A DNA stretch of 44,153 nucleotides from Ectopseudomonas mendocina. GTDB lineage: Bacteria > Pseudomonadota > Gammaproteobacteria > Pseudomonadales > Pseudomonadaceae. A program made the position numbers and the translations under genes. Location: assembly GCF_008041835.1 (NCBI RefSeq), contig NZ_VRYE01000015.1, positions 1 to 44,153 on the forward strand. Reading direction: 5' to 3'. A model generated the notes under the pieces. It searched no databases, had not been told where the DNA came from, and worked only from the letters and a program-made list of their open reading frames with translations. This document shows, piece by piece, positions 27,957 through 36,877 of the stretch; the first letter of the stretch is position 1; each line of letters opens with the position of its first letter.

Positions 27957-29834
27957 TTAGAAGCTCACGCCGAAGCTGACGGCCAGGAAGTCGCGGTCGA
28001 CCAAAGTGTTGTAGTCGCCGCCGAAGAAGTTGGTGTAGGAGAGGCTGGTGGTGTAGGTGTTCTGGTAGTCGGCATCGATACCGAAGCTCACCGCCTTGGC
28101 GCCTTCGTTGAACACGCCGTTCGGGCCGTAGCCGTCGACGTCGTGCGACCAGGACACGTTGGGCCGCAGGTTCACGCCGGCGAACACGTTGTTGTAGTCC
28201 CAGATGCCGCGCAGGCGATAACCCCAGGAATTGGTGGTGACGAAGCCGTGGGTGCCATAGGCCGCCCGTTGCGTGGCATCGTCCGGGGTGCCGTAGATCG
28301 AATCGCGGCCGTAGCGCAGCTCGCTGGTGCTCTCCAGGTTGCCGACGTGGGTGAAGCCCACTTCGCCGACCAGGGTGAAGCGCTCGGCACCCATCACCTG
28401 ATCGAAGAAGTGCGTCAGGGTGGTCTGGATCTGGGTGATTTCCTTGCGGTTGTAGCCGCGGTTGTCGGCACCCGCAGAGGTGGCGACCGGAGAAGTTCCG
28501 GGCGCGATCGGGTTGAGCAGCGCGCGGGTCAGGTCGGCGGTGTTGATCTGCACCGGCGCGTTCGGCCGGTAGCTGATCTCGCCGGACCAGGCGGTACCGG
28601 TGGGCAGTGTGGTGGAGAAGCTCATCCCGTAGAGGCGGATGTCCTCGGGGTACTCGAGGTAATAGCTCCCGTTGCCCAGCGCCATGCTCTGCGCGAGCCC
28701 GGATGCCGCCCCGGCCACTGCCGCGGCAAGGGCCGGGTTCAGGGCGGAACAGCCCGCGGCGAGCCCGAGACTGCCACACACCGCGCTATCGACCGCCGAG
28801 CCGAAGGCCGGGTCGATTATCGCGCCCAGCGTCGCGGCGCCAGGCGTTCCGGTACCCACCACCGGCGTACGGCTGTGGTAGTTCATGAAGTAGAAGCCGT
28901 ACTCGGTGTCATCGCCCAACCAGCGCAGCGCCAGGCCGTACTGACCCGAATCGCGGGCGTCGCGGTCCGGCCCGCGCGGTACGATCACGCCTTCGTTGGT
29001 GACGCCGAAGCCCTGACCCGAGGCGGCGGCGATCGGTTGTAGCGGCGCGATGGCGCCGCTGGCGACGTTGTAGTTGTTGACGCAACCGTCCTGTACCACG
29101 TCGGAGCCGAAGAAGGTGCCGCAGTTGTCGACCACCGTCTGGTCCCATTCCAGCTGGTAGAAGCCTTCCATGCTCAGGCGGTCGTTGACGGTCTGCGAGA
29201 GGTACAGCATGTTCACCGGGATCAGGCCTTCCTTGATCTCCGCGCCCGGGCGGCGGAAGGCGGAGACGTCCAGCGGGTTGATCGAGTTGATGCTGTTCTG
29301 GATGAAGGTGCTTTCGCCCCAGCTCACCACCTGCTTGCCGACGCGCACGGTGCCGGGCAGGTCGCCGATGTTGTAGTTCTGGTAGACGAAGGCATCGAGG
29401 ATCTGCGCGCCGGAGGACTTCGCGCCTTCCTTGCGGTTGGAGTCGCTGATGTCCTTGAACGGCCGGCTTTCGTCCTTCAGCTCGAAGTCGTACCAGTACT
29501 TGCCGCGCACGAACACGCCGGTGTCGCGGTACTTGAGTTCGAGGTCGTGGATGCCCTTGAAGATCTTCGAGAAGGTCTCGCCGCGCTTGAAGTTCAGGCG
29601 CCCGTCGTCACCGGTCTGGGTGTAGCCGGTGCCGCCGTTGTTGATCCCGATGAGGTCGCGGTCGGGCTTGGCGGTGGACCAGCTGGCCCCCACCGACAGC
29701 GACGAGTCGAACTGCCCTTCGATCTCACCAATATTGAAAGACACACCAAATGCCGGAGCGGCAAGGGTGGAAGCGAGGCTGACGGCCAACGGCAGTTTTG
29801 CCAGGCGCCAGTAGGGTTTTGTTTTTGTTGTCAT
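27957..29834 (-). CDS. DUF1302 domain protein, probable outer-membrane barrel
   Basis: A 625-residue exported protein with a signal peptide (AKLPLAVSLASTLAAPAFG) and a mature part rich in alternating aromatic/polar strands. It ends in FLAVSFGVSF, a C-terminal aromatic typical of outer-membrane beta-barrels. The DUF1302 family has no settled function; with DUF1329 it is often near genes for hydrophobic substrates. It starts the operon with the DUF1329 gene. The 217-bp region upstream (29835-30051) shows only a TATAGT-like -10 on the minus strand near 29877. Confidence 0.88.
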   Translation of the reverse strand: MTTKTKPYWRLAKLPLAVSLASTLAAPAFGVSFNIGEIEGQFDSSLSVGASWSTAKPDRDLIGINNGGTGYTQTGDDGRLNFKRGETFSKIFKGIHDLELKYRDTGVFVRGKYWYDFELKDESRPFKDISDSNRKEGAKSSGAQILDAFVYQNYNIGDLPGTVRVGKQVVSWGESTFIQNSINSINPLDVSAFRRPGAEIKEGLIPVNMLYLSQTVNDRLSMEGFYQLEWDQTVVDNCGTFFGSDVVQDGCVNNYNVASGAIAPLQPIAAASGQGFGVTNEGVIVPRGPDRDARDSGQYGLALRWLGDDTEYGFYFMNYHSRTPVVGTGTPGAATLGAIIDPAFGSAVDSAVCGSLGLAAGCSALNPALAAAVAGAASGLAQSMALGNGSYYLEYPEDIRLYGMSFSTTLPTGTAWSGEISYRPNAPVQINTADLTRALLNPIAPGTSPVATSAGADNRGYNRKEITQIQTTLTHFFDQVMGAERFTLVGEVGFTHVGNLESTSELRYGRDSIYGTPDDATQRAAYGTHGFVTTNSWGYRLRGIWDYNNVFAGVNLRPNVSWSHDVDGYGPNGVFNEGAKAVSFGIDADYQNTYTTSLSYTNFFGGDYNTLVDRDFLAVSFGVSF

Positions 29835-30051
29835 CGACGCTACTCCATGTGTTTTTTGTTATGGATGCTTGGACTATAGCCAGCAGGTGGTACTGCTTGA
29901 TCCCTCGAAAGTGTGATTTGCAGCCCCCAGGCACTCTGGCTCGCAGGTTTCAGGCCCTGCCCCTAGCCAAGCATGGACGTGAAACAGCAATTAGCAAGCC
30001 AAACGCCTGTTTGACTGAGCGGTCACTTTCACCGCCCAGTCAATTCGCACC

Positions 30052-31734
30052 TCACAGCGTGGACAGGAACGCGCTGCCCGCCTCTTGCCACTGGGCGATT
30101 TCGACGCGGATGCGCTTCTTGTCCAGTTTGCCGACGCTGGTCTTGGGAATTTCGGTAACAAGCGCGATTTGCGTGGGAATCGCCCACTTGTTGATGTGGC
30201 CTTGCTCCACAAAAGGCTTGAGGTGCTCCTTCAGCCCCCTGGCATCCAGCCCCTGCTCTTCGCGCAGCACCAGCAGTGCGAACGGACGTTCGCCCCACTG
30301 CGGATCCGGCACCCCCACCACCGCCACTTCGCGCACTGCCGGGTGGCGGCTGATCAGGTCCTCCAGTTCCAGCGAGGAAATCCACTCGCCACCGGTCTTG
30401 ATCACGTCCTTGATGCGGTCACGGATTTCGATGAACCCCATACCGTCGATGGTCGCCACATCGCCGGTGTGCAGCCAACCGTGGGCCCAAAGTTCCTCGC
30501 CCTTCTCAGGCTCACGGAAATAGCCTTGGGTCAGCCAGGGCGCGCGCAGCACCAGCTCGCCCTGGGACTCACCATCGCTAGGCAGCAATTTGCCATCGGC
30601 ATCCATGATTGCGGCTTCCACCAGCGGCACCGGAATACCAGCCTTGATTCGATAGGTGGTGCGCTCGTCCTCGCTACCGGCGCGCAGCTCCTCATTGAGG
30701 TAAGCGCAGGAAATCAGTGGGCAGGTCTCGGACATGCCATAAGCCGCTGTCAATTGAATACCCCGTTCTTTCGCCGCTTCATACAGCGAGCGATTGAGCG
30801 CGCTGCCGCCGATGATCATCTTCATGCCGCCGAAATCATGGCCCTGCGCACCTGGCGCGCTCAGCAGCATCTGCAGAATGGTCGGCACGCAGTGGGAGAA
30901 GGTGACCTTTTCTTCCTTGATCAGGCGGCAAAGCATGTCCGGCTCGTAGCGGCCGGGATATACCTGCTTGACCCCGAGCATGGTGGCCACGTACGGCACG
31001 CCCCAGGCATGCACGTGGAACATCGGGGTGATCGGCATGTAGACATCGTCGTTGCCCATCAGGCGGATGCTGTCCAGGCCGCCCATGGTGGTCGCCATGG
31101 ACATGGTGTGCAGCACCAGTTGCCGATGAGTGAAGTACACGCCCTTGGGGTTACCAGTGGTGCCAGTGGTATAGAAGGTCGTAGCCACCGAGTTCTCATC
31201 GAAATCGGCGAAGTCATAGTGCGGGCTGGCCGCAGCCAGCAGGCTCTCGTACTCGCCAACGAGGTTCGGCAGGTCGGCGCTCTTGTCTTCGCCATCGGTC
31301 AACAGCAGGGTTTTCTCCACCGTGGTCAGTTGACCGGCAATACCGTTGTACAGCGGCACGAACTCACTGTTGACCAGCACGAAACGGTCTTCGGCATGGT
31401 TCATGGTGTAGAGAATCTGATCCGGCGACAGGCGGATGTTGATGGTGTGCAGCACCGCACCAAGCATGGGAATGGCGAACATGCACTCCAGATAGCGATG
31501 GCTGTCCCAATCCATCACCGCCACGGTATCACCGGCCTTGACCCCCGCCTGGCTAAGCACGTTGGCCAGGCGCGCGACACGCTCGTTGAAGGTGGCGTAG
31601 CTGTAGCGCAGCTTGTCGCGATAGACGATTTCGCGGGTTTTCTCGTAGCGACTGCCAGATAACAGCAGGCGCTTGATCAGCAACGGATAGGCATGAGCAT
31701 TGTCGGCGGGGGGAATCAGTCGAGTCTGCAGCAT
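30052..31734 (-). CDS. alkK: Medium-chain fatty-acid CoA ligase (AlkK-like)
   Basis: A 560-residue adenylate-forming enzyme activating fatty acids to acyl-CoA via acyl-AMP. Core motifs: YTTGTTGNPKGV (P-loop, ~198-209), YGMSETCP (~340), WLHTGDVATID (~425-435), DRIKDVIKTGGEWISS and the C-terminal lysine in KTSVGKLDKK. Its nearest known type is the AlkK/LcfB-like group using medium chains. The start at 31734 (MLQTRLIPPADNAHAYPLL) has AAGGTGA upstream. In P. putida a similar ligase lies with DUF1302/DUF1329 genes and a LuxR regulator, as here. Exact chain length is uncertain. Confidence 0.87.
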   Translation of the reverse strand: MLQTRLIPPADNAHAYPLLIKRLLLSGSRYEKTREIVYRDKLRYSYATFNERVARLANVLSQAGVKAGDTVAVMDWDSHRYLECMFAIPMLGAVLHTINIRLSPDQILYTMNHAEDRFVLVNSEFVPLYNGIAGQLTTVEKTLLLTDGEDKSADLPNLVGEYESLLAAASPHYDFADFDENSVATTFYTTGTTGNPKGVYFTHRQLVLHTMSMATTMGGLDSIRLMGNDDVYMPITPMFHVHAWGVPYVATMLGVKQVYPGRYEPDMLCRLIKEEKVTFSHCVPTILQMLLSAPGAQGHDFGGMKMIIGGSALNRSLYEAAKERGIQLTAAYGMSETCPLISCAYLNEELRAGSEDERTTYRIKAGIPVPLVEAAIMDADGKLLPSDGESQGELVLRAPWLTQGYFREPEKGEELWAHGWLHTGDVATIDGMGFIEIRDRIKDVIKTGGEWISSLELEDLISRHPAVREVAVVGVPDPQWGERPFALLVLREEQGLDARGLKEHLKPFVEQGHINKWAIPTQIALVTEIPKTSVGKLDKKRIRVEIAQWQEAGSAFLSTL

Positions 31735-31824
31735 GAAGTCACCTTGAGGCACGCGAGGAATAGGTATGCAACGACTCTAGAGCGGCTCATGCACAGCTAA
31801 ATCAGCCCAAAGAATGATTTGCCA

Positions 31825-31852
31825 TGTGACCCTATGGCCACTTTTGGTCACA
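31825..31852. promoter_or_regulatory. Inverted repeat between acyl-CoA ligase and thiolase genes
   Basis: TGTGACC (31825-31831) and GGTCACA (31846-31852) form a perfect 7+7 bp inverted repeat with a 14-base spacer in the 190-bp divergent region. It is directly followed by TAGAAT, a possible -10 for the thiolase gene. The spacing is too long for a Vfr/CRP site (TGTGA-N6-TCACA), so the regulator is unknown. Confidence 0.4.
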
Positions 31853-31924
31853 GGCTAGAATCGAGACAATCAGCCAGTTCTGAAAACGGCTGCACCAAGC
31901 CAAACTCTCGTTAGAGGTAACACC

Positions 31925-33100
31925 ATGTCCGATATCGTCATCGTCAGCGGCGCCCGCACTCCCATGGGCGGTTTTCAAGGCAGCCTGGCCAGCGTGCCGG
32001 CCGTCGATCTGGGTGCTGCTGCCATTCGTGAAGCAGTCAAGCGCGCCGGTATCGAGCCAGCCGACGTGCAGGAAGTAATCATGGGCTGCGTGCTGCCCGC
32101 CGGCCTCAAGCAAGGCCCGGCGCGCCAGGCGTCGCTCAATGCCGGCCTGCCATCTGCCACCGGCTGCACCACCATCAACAAGCTGTGCGGCTCGGGCATG
32201 AAGGCGGTGATGATGGCCTTCGATTCGCTGAAGGCCGGTAGCAACCAGGTCATGATCGCCGGCGGCATGGAAAGCATGTCCAACGCGCCCTATGTGCTGG
32301 AAAAGGCCCGCACCGGCCTGCGCATGGGCCATGGCGAGATCAAGGACCACATGTTCCTCGACGGCCTGGAAGACGCGCGCACTGGCCGCCTGATGGGCTC
32401 CTTCGCCCAGGAAACGGCCGACCAGTACGGCATCACCCGTGAGGAAATGGACGCCTATGCCATCGAATCGCTGCGCCGCGCGCAGGCGGCGATCAAGGAC
32501 GGCTCGCTGGACGCGGAGATCGTTCCGGTCACCGTCACCACGCGCAAGGGTGAAGTGGTGGTCAAGGATGATGAACAGCCGCTGACGGCCAACCTGGACA
32601 AGATTCCTGCGCTCAAACCCGCCTTCAAGAAAGACGGCACCATCACCGCCGCCAACGCCAGTTCTATTTCCGACGGCGCCAGCGCACTGCTATTGATGAC
32701 TGCTGATGAAGCCGCCAAGCGCGGTCTCAAGCCGCTGGCCAAGGTCGTTGCCCACGCGACGCAGAGCCAGGCCCCGAGCGAGTTCACCCTGGCCCCCATC
32801 GGCGCCATGGGCAACCTGCTGAAAAAAACCGGCTGGAGCAAGGATGAGATCGATCTGTTCGAGATCAACGAAGCCTTCGCCATGGTGACCATGCTGGCCA
32901 TGCGCGAACACGGCCTGGATCACGCCAAGGTCAACATCTTCGGCGGTGCCTGCGCCCAGGGTCACCCGGTCGGTTCTACCGGCTCGCGGATCATCCTCAC
33001 CCTGATCAACGCCCTGCAGAAGAAAGGCGGCAAACGCGGCATCGCCTCGCTGTGTATCGGCGGCGGCGAAGCCACAGCAGTCGCCATCGAACTGCTGTAA
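31925..33100 (+). CDS. Acetyl-CoA acetyltransferase / beta-ketothiolase
   Basis: A 391-residue thiolase joining or cleaving acyl-CoA and acetyl-CoA. The nucleophilic cysteine is Cys88 in NKLCGSGMKA. The other active-site parts are NEAFA (Asn-Glu-Ala-Phe, ~317-321), GGACAQGHPVGSTGSRI (His) and the C-terminal acid/base Cys in CIGGGEA. The start IVIVSGARTPMGGFQGSL is typical of biosynthetic-type thiolases. Divergent from the acyl-CoA ligase gene, so possibly functionally linked. It ends in a strong terminator shared with the next gene. Confidence 0.93.
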   Translation: MSDIVIVSGARTPMGGFQGSLASVPAVDLGAAAIREAVKRAGIEPADVQEVIMGCVLPAGLKQGPARQASLNAGLPSATGCTTINKLCGSGMKAVMMAFDSLKAGSNQVMIAGGMESMSNAPYVLEKARTGLRMGHGEIKDHMFLDGLEDARTGRLMGSFAQETADQYGITREEMDAYAIESLRRAQAAIKDGSLDAEIVPVTVTTRKGEVVVKDDEQPLTANLDKIPALKPAFKKDGTITAANASSISDGASALLLMTADEAAKRGLKPLAKVVAHATQSQAPSEFTLAPIGAMGNLLKKTGWSKDEIDLFEINEAFAMVTMLAMREHGLDHAKVNIFGGACAQGHPVGSTGSRIILTLINALQKKGGKRGIASLCIGGGEATAVAIELL

Positions 33101-33112
33101 ACCAGCCCATCA

Positions 33113-33147
33113 CCCAAGAGCCCCGCAGTTGCGGGGCTCTTGGGTTT
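33113..33147. terminator. Bidirectional rho-independent terminator
   Basis: A perfect 14-bp stem, CCCAAGAGCCCCGC (33113-33126) and GCGGGGCTCTTGGG (33131-33144), with loop AGTT and TTT on the plus side. It lies between the convergent thiolase and LysE-family genes and overlaps the LysE-gene stop. Confidence 0.9.
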
Positions 33148-33775
33148 AGCGCATTTCGCTCAGCGCCAGCTTCACACCGATGCCGACCAACACTGCGCCC
33201 ATCAGCCGATCGAACCAGTGCCCCATACGGGCAAAGCCGGCGCGCACGCGCTGCTGGCTGAACAGCCAGGCTACCAGGCAGAACCAGAACGCGGTGGCCA
33301 GCGCCAGATACAGGCCGTAACCGGCCTGCACCGCCACTGGGGTATGCGGGTTGATCACCACGGTGAACAGCGACAGGAAGAACAGCGTCGCCTTGGGATT
33401 CAAGCCATTGGTGATGAACCCCGTGACGAAGGCGCCACGACCGCTGCGCTCGCCGGCGGCCAGATTCAGCTCGGCACTGGCCGAGTCGGCCGGGCGCGCG
33501 CGCAGCGCCTTGATGCCGATATACAGCAGGTAGGCCGCCGCCAGCCATTTCAGCGCGTTGAACAGGACGATGGACTGCGACACGATCAGGCCGATACCGA
33601 GCAACGAATAAGTGACGTGGACCAGAATCCCGGTGCCCACTCCGACGGCGGTGAACAGTCCCGCGCGGCGACCGTAGCCGACGCTCTCGCGCACAACGAT
33701 GGCGAAATCAGGCCCAGGGCTGGCCACCGCCAGCAGGTGAATCAAGGCAACGGTGAGAAATTCACTCCAGTACAT
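33146..33775 (-). CDS. LysE/RhtB-family amino-acid exporter
   Basis: A 209-residue inner-membrane protein with about six hydrophobic segments. The N-terminal LysE signature LLAVASPGPDFAIVVRESVGYGRRAGLFTAVGVGTG (~13-47) and the later FITNGLNPKATLFFLSLF (~120-137) are conserved. The family exports amino acids or derivatives; the substrate is not predictable. Start at 33775 with GGAG six bases upstream. Divergent from hprA with a 79-bp gap. Confidence 0.9.
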   Translation of the reverse strand: MYWSEFLTVALIHLLAVASPGPDFAIVVRESVGYGRRAGLFTAVGVGTGILVHVTYSLLGIGLIVSQSIVLFNALKWLAAAYLLYIGIKALRARPADSASAELNLAAGERSGRGAFVTGFITNGLNPKATLFFLSLFTVVINPHTPVAVQAGYGLYLALATAFWFCLVAWLFSQQRVRAGFARMGHWFDRLMGAVLVGIGVKLALSEMR

Positions 33776-33854
33776 GGCGGCTCCGCATCGACGCTGAAGG
33801 TCTGGTAGGCTCGCCAATCTACTCTTGCGACCCTCCTGCGAAAAGGTACAGCTG

Positions 33855-34820
33855 ATGAGCAACAGCCCACGCGCCGTCTTCCTCGACCATGCCTCCCTCG
33901 ACCTTGGCGACCTCGACATGCAACCGCTGCATCAGGCGTTCGCCGAGCTGACCCTGCACGCGCACACGCGTCCGGATCAGGTCGCCGAACGCCTGCAAGG
34001 GGCCCAGGTCGCCATCAGCAACAAGGTGCCGTTGGACGCCGCCACCTTCGCTGCCTGCCCAGAGTTGAAACTGGTTCTGGTAACCGCTACCGGCATCAAC
34101 AACATCGACCTGAAAGCCGCCAGTGCCCACGGCGTAACCGTGTGCAACTGCCAGGGCTACGGCACCCCGTCCGTGGCACAGCACACCCTGATGTTGCTGC
34201 TGGCCCTGGCCACGCGCCTGCCCGACTACCAGCGCGATATCGCTGCCGGTCGTTGGCAACAAGCCAGTCAGTTCTGCCTGCTCGATCACCCTATCGTCGA
34301 ACTCGAAGGCAAGACGCTGGGCATGCTCGGCCATGGCGAACTGGGCGGCGCCGTCGCCCGCCTGGCCGAAGCCTTCGGCATGCGCGTGCTGCTTGGCCAA
34401 CTGCCCGGCCGCCCCGCGCGCGCCGATCGCCTGCCGCTGCACGAACTGCTGCCGCAAGTCGATGCGCTGACCCTGCACTGCCCACTCAACGAGCAGACCC
34501 GCAACATGATCGGCGCCGAGGAGCTGGCCCTGATGAAGCCACGCGCATTCCTGATCAACACCGCGCGTGGCGGCCTGGTCGACGAACAGGCCTTGGCCGA
34601 TGCCCTGCGCCGTGGCCATCTGGGCGGCGCCGCAACCGACGTGCTGCTGCAGGAGCCACCGAAGGACGGCAACCCGCTGCTGGCCGCCGACATTCCCCGC
34701 CTGATCGTCACCCCGCACAGCGCCTGGGGCAGCCAGGAAGCGCGCCAGCGCATCGTTGGCCAGGTCGTGGAAAACGCCGCTGGTTTCTTCGCCGGTGCGC
34801 CACTGCGAGTCGTCGGGTAA
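33855..34820 (+). CDS. hprA: Hydroxypyruvate reductase / D-2-hydroxyacid dehydrogenase
   Basis: A 321-residue NAD(P)H-dependent reductase of the D-isomer 2-hydroxyacid dehydrogenase family. Visible are VTATGINNIDL and CNCQGYGTPSVAQHTLML in the catalytic domain, the Rossmann LGHGELGGAVARLAEAFGM (~154-172), the Arg in NTARGGLVDE, the Glu in the LLQEPPKDGNPLL segment and the His in VTPHSAWGS. The gene order hprA then rsmC matches P. aeruginosa, which supports hydroxypyruvate/glyoxylate as substrates. Start at 33855, with AAGG upstream. Confidence 0.88.
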   Translation: MSNSPRAVFLDHASLDLGDLDMQPLHQAFAELTLHAHTRPDQVAERLQGAQVAISNKVPLDAATFAACPELKLVLVTATGINNIDLKAASAHGVTVCNCQGYGTPSVAQHTLMLLLALATRLPDYQRDIAAGRWQQASQFCLLDHPIVELEGKTLGMLGHGELGGAVARLAEAFGMRVLLGQLPGRPARADRLPLHELLPQVDALTLHCPLNEQTRNMIGAEELALMKPRAFLINTARGGLVDEQALADALRRGHLGGAATDVLLQEPPKDGNPLLAADIPRLIVTPHSAWGSQEARQRIVGQVVENAAGFFAGAPLRVVG

Positions 34821-34835
34821 GCTGCGCAGCTTTCT

Positions 34836-34904
34836 TGTAGGAGCGTGCGTCGCGAGCGAACACGGTCAACAGCAAAATCTTCGCGAGCAGAGCTCGCTCC
34901 TACA
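34836..34904. repeat. Pseudomonas intergenic hairpin repeat (TGTAGGAGCG...CGCTCCTACA)
   Basis: TGTAGGAGCG (34836-34845) and CGCTCCTACA (34895-34904) are perfect inverted arms, with TCGCGA boxes inside. It is a REP-like repeat frequent in pseudomonads, here between hprA and rsmC. The same outer arms form the core of the three 148-bp elements. Confidence 0.8.
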
Positions 34905-34937
34905 CCACGCGCCGTAAACAGATTCTCAGGAAATACC

Positions 34938-35933
34938 ATGGACCCGCGAAGCGAAGTTCTCCTGCGCCACGCCGAGCTATTCAGTGGCGAGCTGTTACTG
35001 GCCGGCCTGCCGGCTGACGACCTGCTTGGCGCCCTGCCGCAGGCTCGTGGCTGGAACTGGCATGCGGGCGATCAGGCACTGCTCACCGCACGCTTTGCCG
35101 GTCGCAGCCACTTCGACACACGCCTGCCGGAAGGCGACTACCGCGCCGCTGTGCTGTTCCTGCCCAAGTCACGCGAGCTGACCGACTACCTGCTGCAAGT
35201 GCTGGCCTCGCGCCTGGCAGGCAAGCCGCTGTACCTGGTCGGTGAAAAACGTGGCGGTATCGAACGCGCGGCGAAACAGCTGGCCGCCTATGGCAAGCCG
35301 CGCAAGCTCGACAGCGCGCGACATTGCCAACTCTGGTGCGTCGAGGTGGATCAAGCGCCAGCAGTACCGGACCTGCATGCCCAGGCACAGAGCTACCCAT
35401 TGCAGTTGGCCGACGGCGCACTGGAGATCGTCACCCTGCCCGGTGTGTTCGCCCATGGCCGCCTGGATCGCGGCAGCGCATTGCTGCTGGAGCATCTGGA
35501 TGACCTGCCCAGCGGCCACCTGCTCGACTTCGGTTGCGGCGCTGGAGTGCTCGGCGCCGCGCTCAAAAGGCGTTACCCAGACAGCGAGCTGAGCCTGCTG
35601 GATGTCGACGCCTTCGCCCTGGAAAGCAGCCGCCTGACCCTCGCGCGCAATGGCCTGTCAGCCAACCTGATCGCCGGCACGGGCATCGAATCGGCACCCG
35701 AGGGACTCAGCGCCATCGTCAGCAACCCGCCGTTCCATCAGGGCGTGCACACCGACTACCAGGCCAGCGAGAACCTGCTGAGCCAGGCGGCTCGCCACCT
35801 GGTCAAAGGTGGCGAGTTGCGTCTGGTGGCCAACAGCTTCCTCAAGTATCCGCCTCTGATCGAGCGCCATCTCGGCCCTTGCCGCACCCTGGCCGAGGCA
35901 GAGGGTTTCCGCATCTACAGCGCCCGTCGCTGA
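34938..35933 (+). CDS. rsmC: 16S rRNA (guanine-1207-N2)-methyltransferase RsmC
   Basis: A 331-residue SAM-dependent RNA methyltransferase with the duplicated layout of RsmC: a degenerate N-terminal half (~1-165) and a catalytic C-terminal half with the SAM motif [15 protein letters not shown] (~193-207) and the N2-guanine motif SNPPFHQG (~260-267). Start at 34938 ([23 protein letters not shown]) with CAGGAAA upstream. It modifies the small ribosomal subunit. Confidence 0.93.
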   Translation: MDPRSEVLLRHAELFSGELLLAGLPADDLLGALPQARGWNWHAGDQALLTARFAGRSHFDTRLPEGDYRAAVLFLPKSRELTDYLLQVLASRLAGKPLYLVGEKRGGIERAAKQLAAYGKPRKLDSARHCQLWCVEVDQAPAVPDLHAQAQSYPLQLADGALEIVTLPGVFAHGRLDRGSALLLEHLDDLPSGHLLDFGCGAGVLGAALKRRYPDSELSLLDVDAFALESSRLTLARNGLSANLIAGTGIESAPEGLSAIVSNPPFHQGVHTDYQASENLLSQAARHLVKGGELRLVANSFLKYPPLIERHLGPCRTLAEAEGFRIYSARR

Positions 35934-35979
35934 ATTGGGCTTGCTCCCAACGCAACGCTTGGGCACAATTGCGCCCGTC

Positions 35980-36181
35980 CTAGGGGAGTAGTCTCCAGCG
36001 AGCGTCCTGCTCGCCCGGTATGCGTCAACACACTTGCTCCGCAGAGCATGGCGTATACGACCCAAGGCCTTCACAGAGAGGCCTGCGGTTTGACAAGACC
36101 TATGACACGCACAACCTATACCCGGGGCGGGAGGGTCGTTCGTGTCATAAGCCGTGTCGACCCGCCCCTTTAGGAAACCTG
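35980..36181 (+). promoter_or_regulatory. Probable yybP-ykoY manganese riboswitch
   Basis: The 248-bp leader before the TMEM165-family gene carries the conserved blocks of the Mn2+-sensing yybP-ykoY class: GGGGAGTAG (35983-35991), CGTCAACACACTTGC (36023-36037) paired with GCATGGCG, and a 3' segment CAAGACCTATGACACG. Its downstream part can form a long stem (GGGGC at 36124 and GGGTCG at 36134 with CGACCCGCCCC, 36158-36168) ending next to TTT and the AGGA ribosome site. This may act as a terminator or hide the ribosome site. Confidence 0.8.
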
Positions 36182-36766
36182 ATGCTGGAATCCCTGTTCG
36201 TTCCCACCCTGATCGTCGCCCTCGCCGAAATCGGTGACAAAACCCAGCTGCTCGCTCTGCTGCTGGCCGCGCGTTTTCGCAAGCCCTGGCCGATCATCTG
36301 GGGCATCGTCGTCGCCACCCTGGCCAACCATTTCGCTGCCGGCGCCGTCGGTAACTGGGTCGCAGGTTTCTTCTCCCCCGCCACTCTCAGCTGGATTCTC
36401 GCTGCCAGCTTCGTCGCCGTGGCGGCCTGGACCCTGGTACCGGACAAACTCGACGACGACGAAGCATCCGGCCTGAAGAAATACGGTCCCTTCCTCACCA
36501 CGCTGATCGCCTTCTTCCTCGCCGAGATGGGCGACAAGACCCAGGTTGCGACCGTGATGCTGGCCGCGCAGTACCCACACTTCATTCTGGTGGTGGTCGG
36601 CACCACACTGGGTATGTTGATCGCCAACGTACCGGTGGTGCTGGCGGGCAATTTCGCCGCTGAACGCCTGCCGCTGACCCTGATCCGCCGCCTGGCCGCC
36701 TGCGCCTTCGCCGCGCTGGCAATCTATGCCGGCTACCAGGCGCTGAAGCTGAGCGGTCTGATCTGA
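36182..36766 (+). CDS. TMEM165/GDT1-family transporter, probable manganese exporter
   Basis: A 194-residue inner-membrane protein with about six hydrophobic segments and the two family motifs E-x-G-D-K-T: LAEIGDKTQLLALLLAARF (~15-33) and LAEMGDKTQVATVMLAAQY (~113-131). The UPF0016/GDT1 family moves Mn2+ and Ca2+ in exchange for H+; bacterial members (MneA) export Mn2+. The probable Mn2+ riboswitch in its leader fits this. Start at 36182 after AGGAAACCTG. Confidence 0.9.
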   Translation: MLESLFVPTLIVALAEIGDKTQLLALLLAARFRKPWPIIWGIVVATLANHFAAGAVGNWVAGFFSPATLSWILAASFVAVAAWTLVPDKLDDDEASGLKKYGPFLTTLIAFFLAEMGDKTQVATVMLAAQYPHFILVVVGTTLGMLIANVPVVLAGNFAAERLPLTLIRRLAACAFAALAIYAGYQALKLSGLI

Positions 36767-36877
36767 TGAACCACTGACCTCAACGAGCCGGCATTTCGGC
36801 CAATCCCAGACCCCTCCTCCCTGCTGCTAAAGTGCCTGCCACGTCACATGGAGACGGCCTGCAGCCGGGAGGACAGC

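Noticed and set aside
26925..29042. A 705-codon plus-strand open frame opposite the DUF1329/DUF1302 genes
   Set aside because: Crosses two clear minus-strand genes; Val/Arg/His-rich composition typical of reverse-complement frames.
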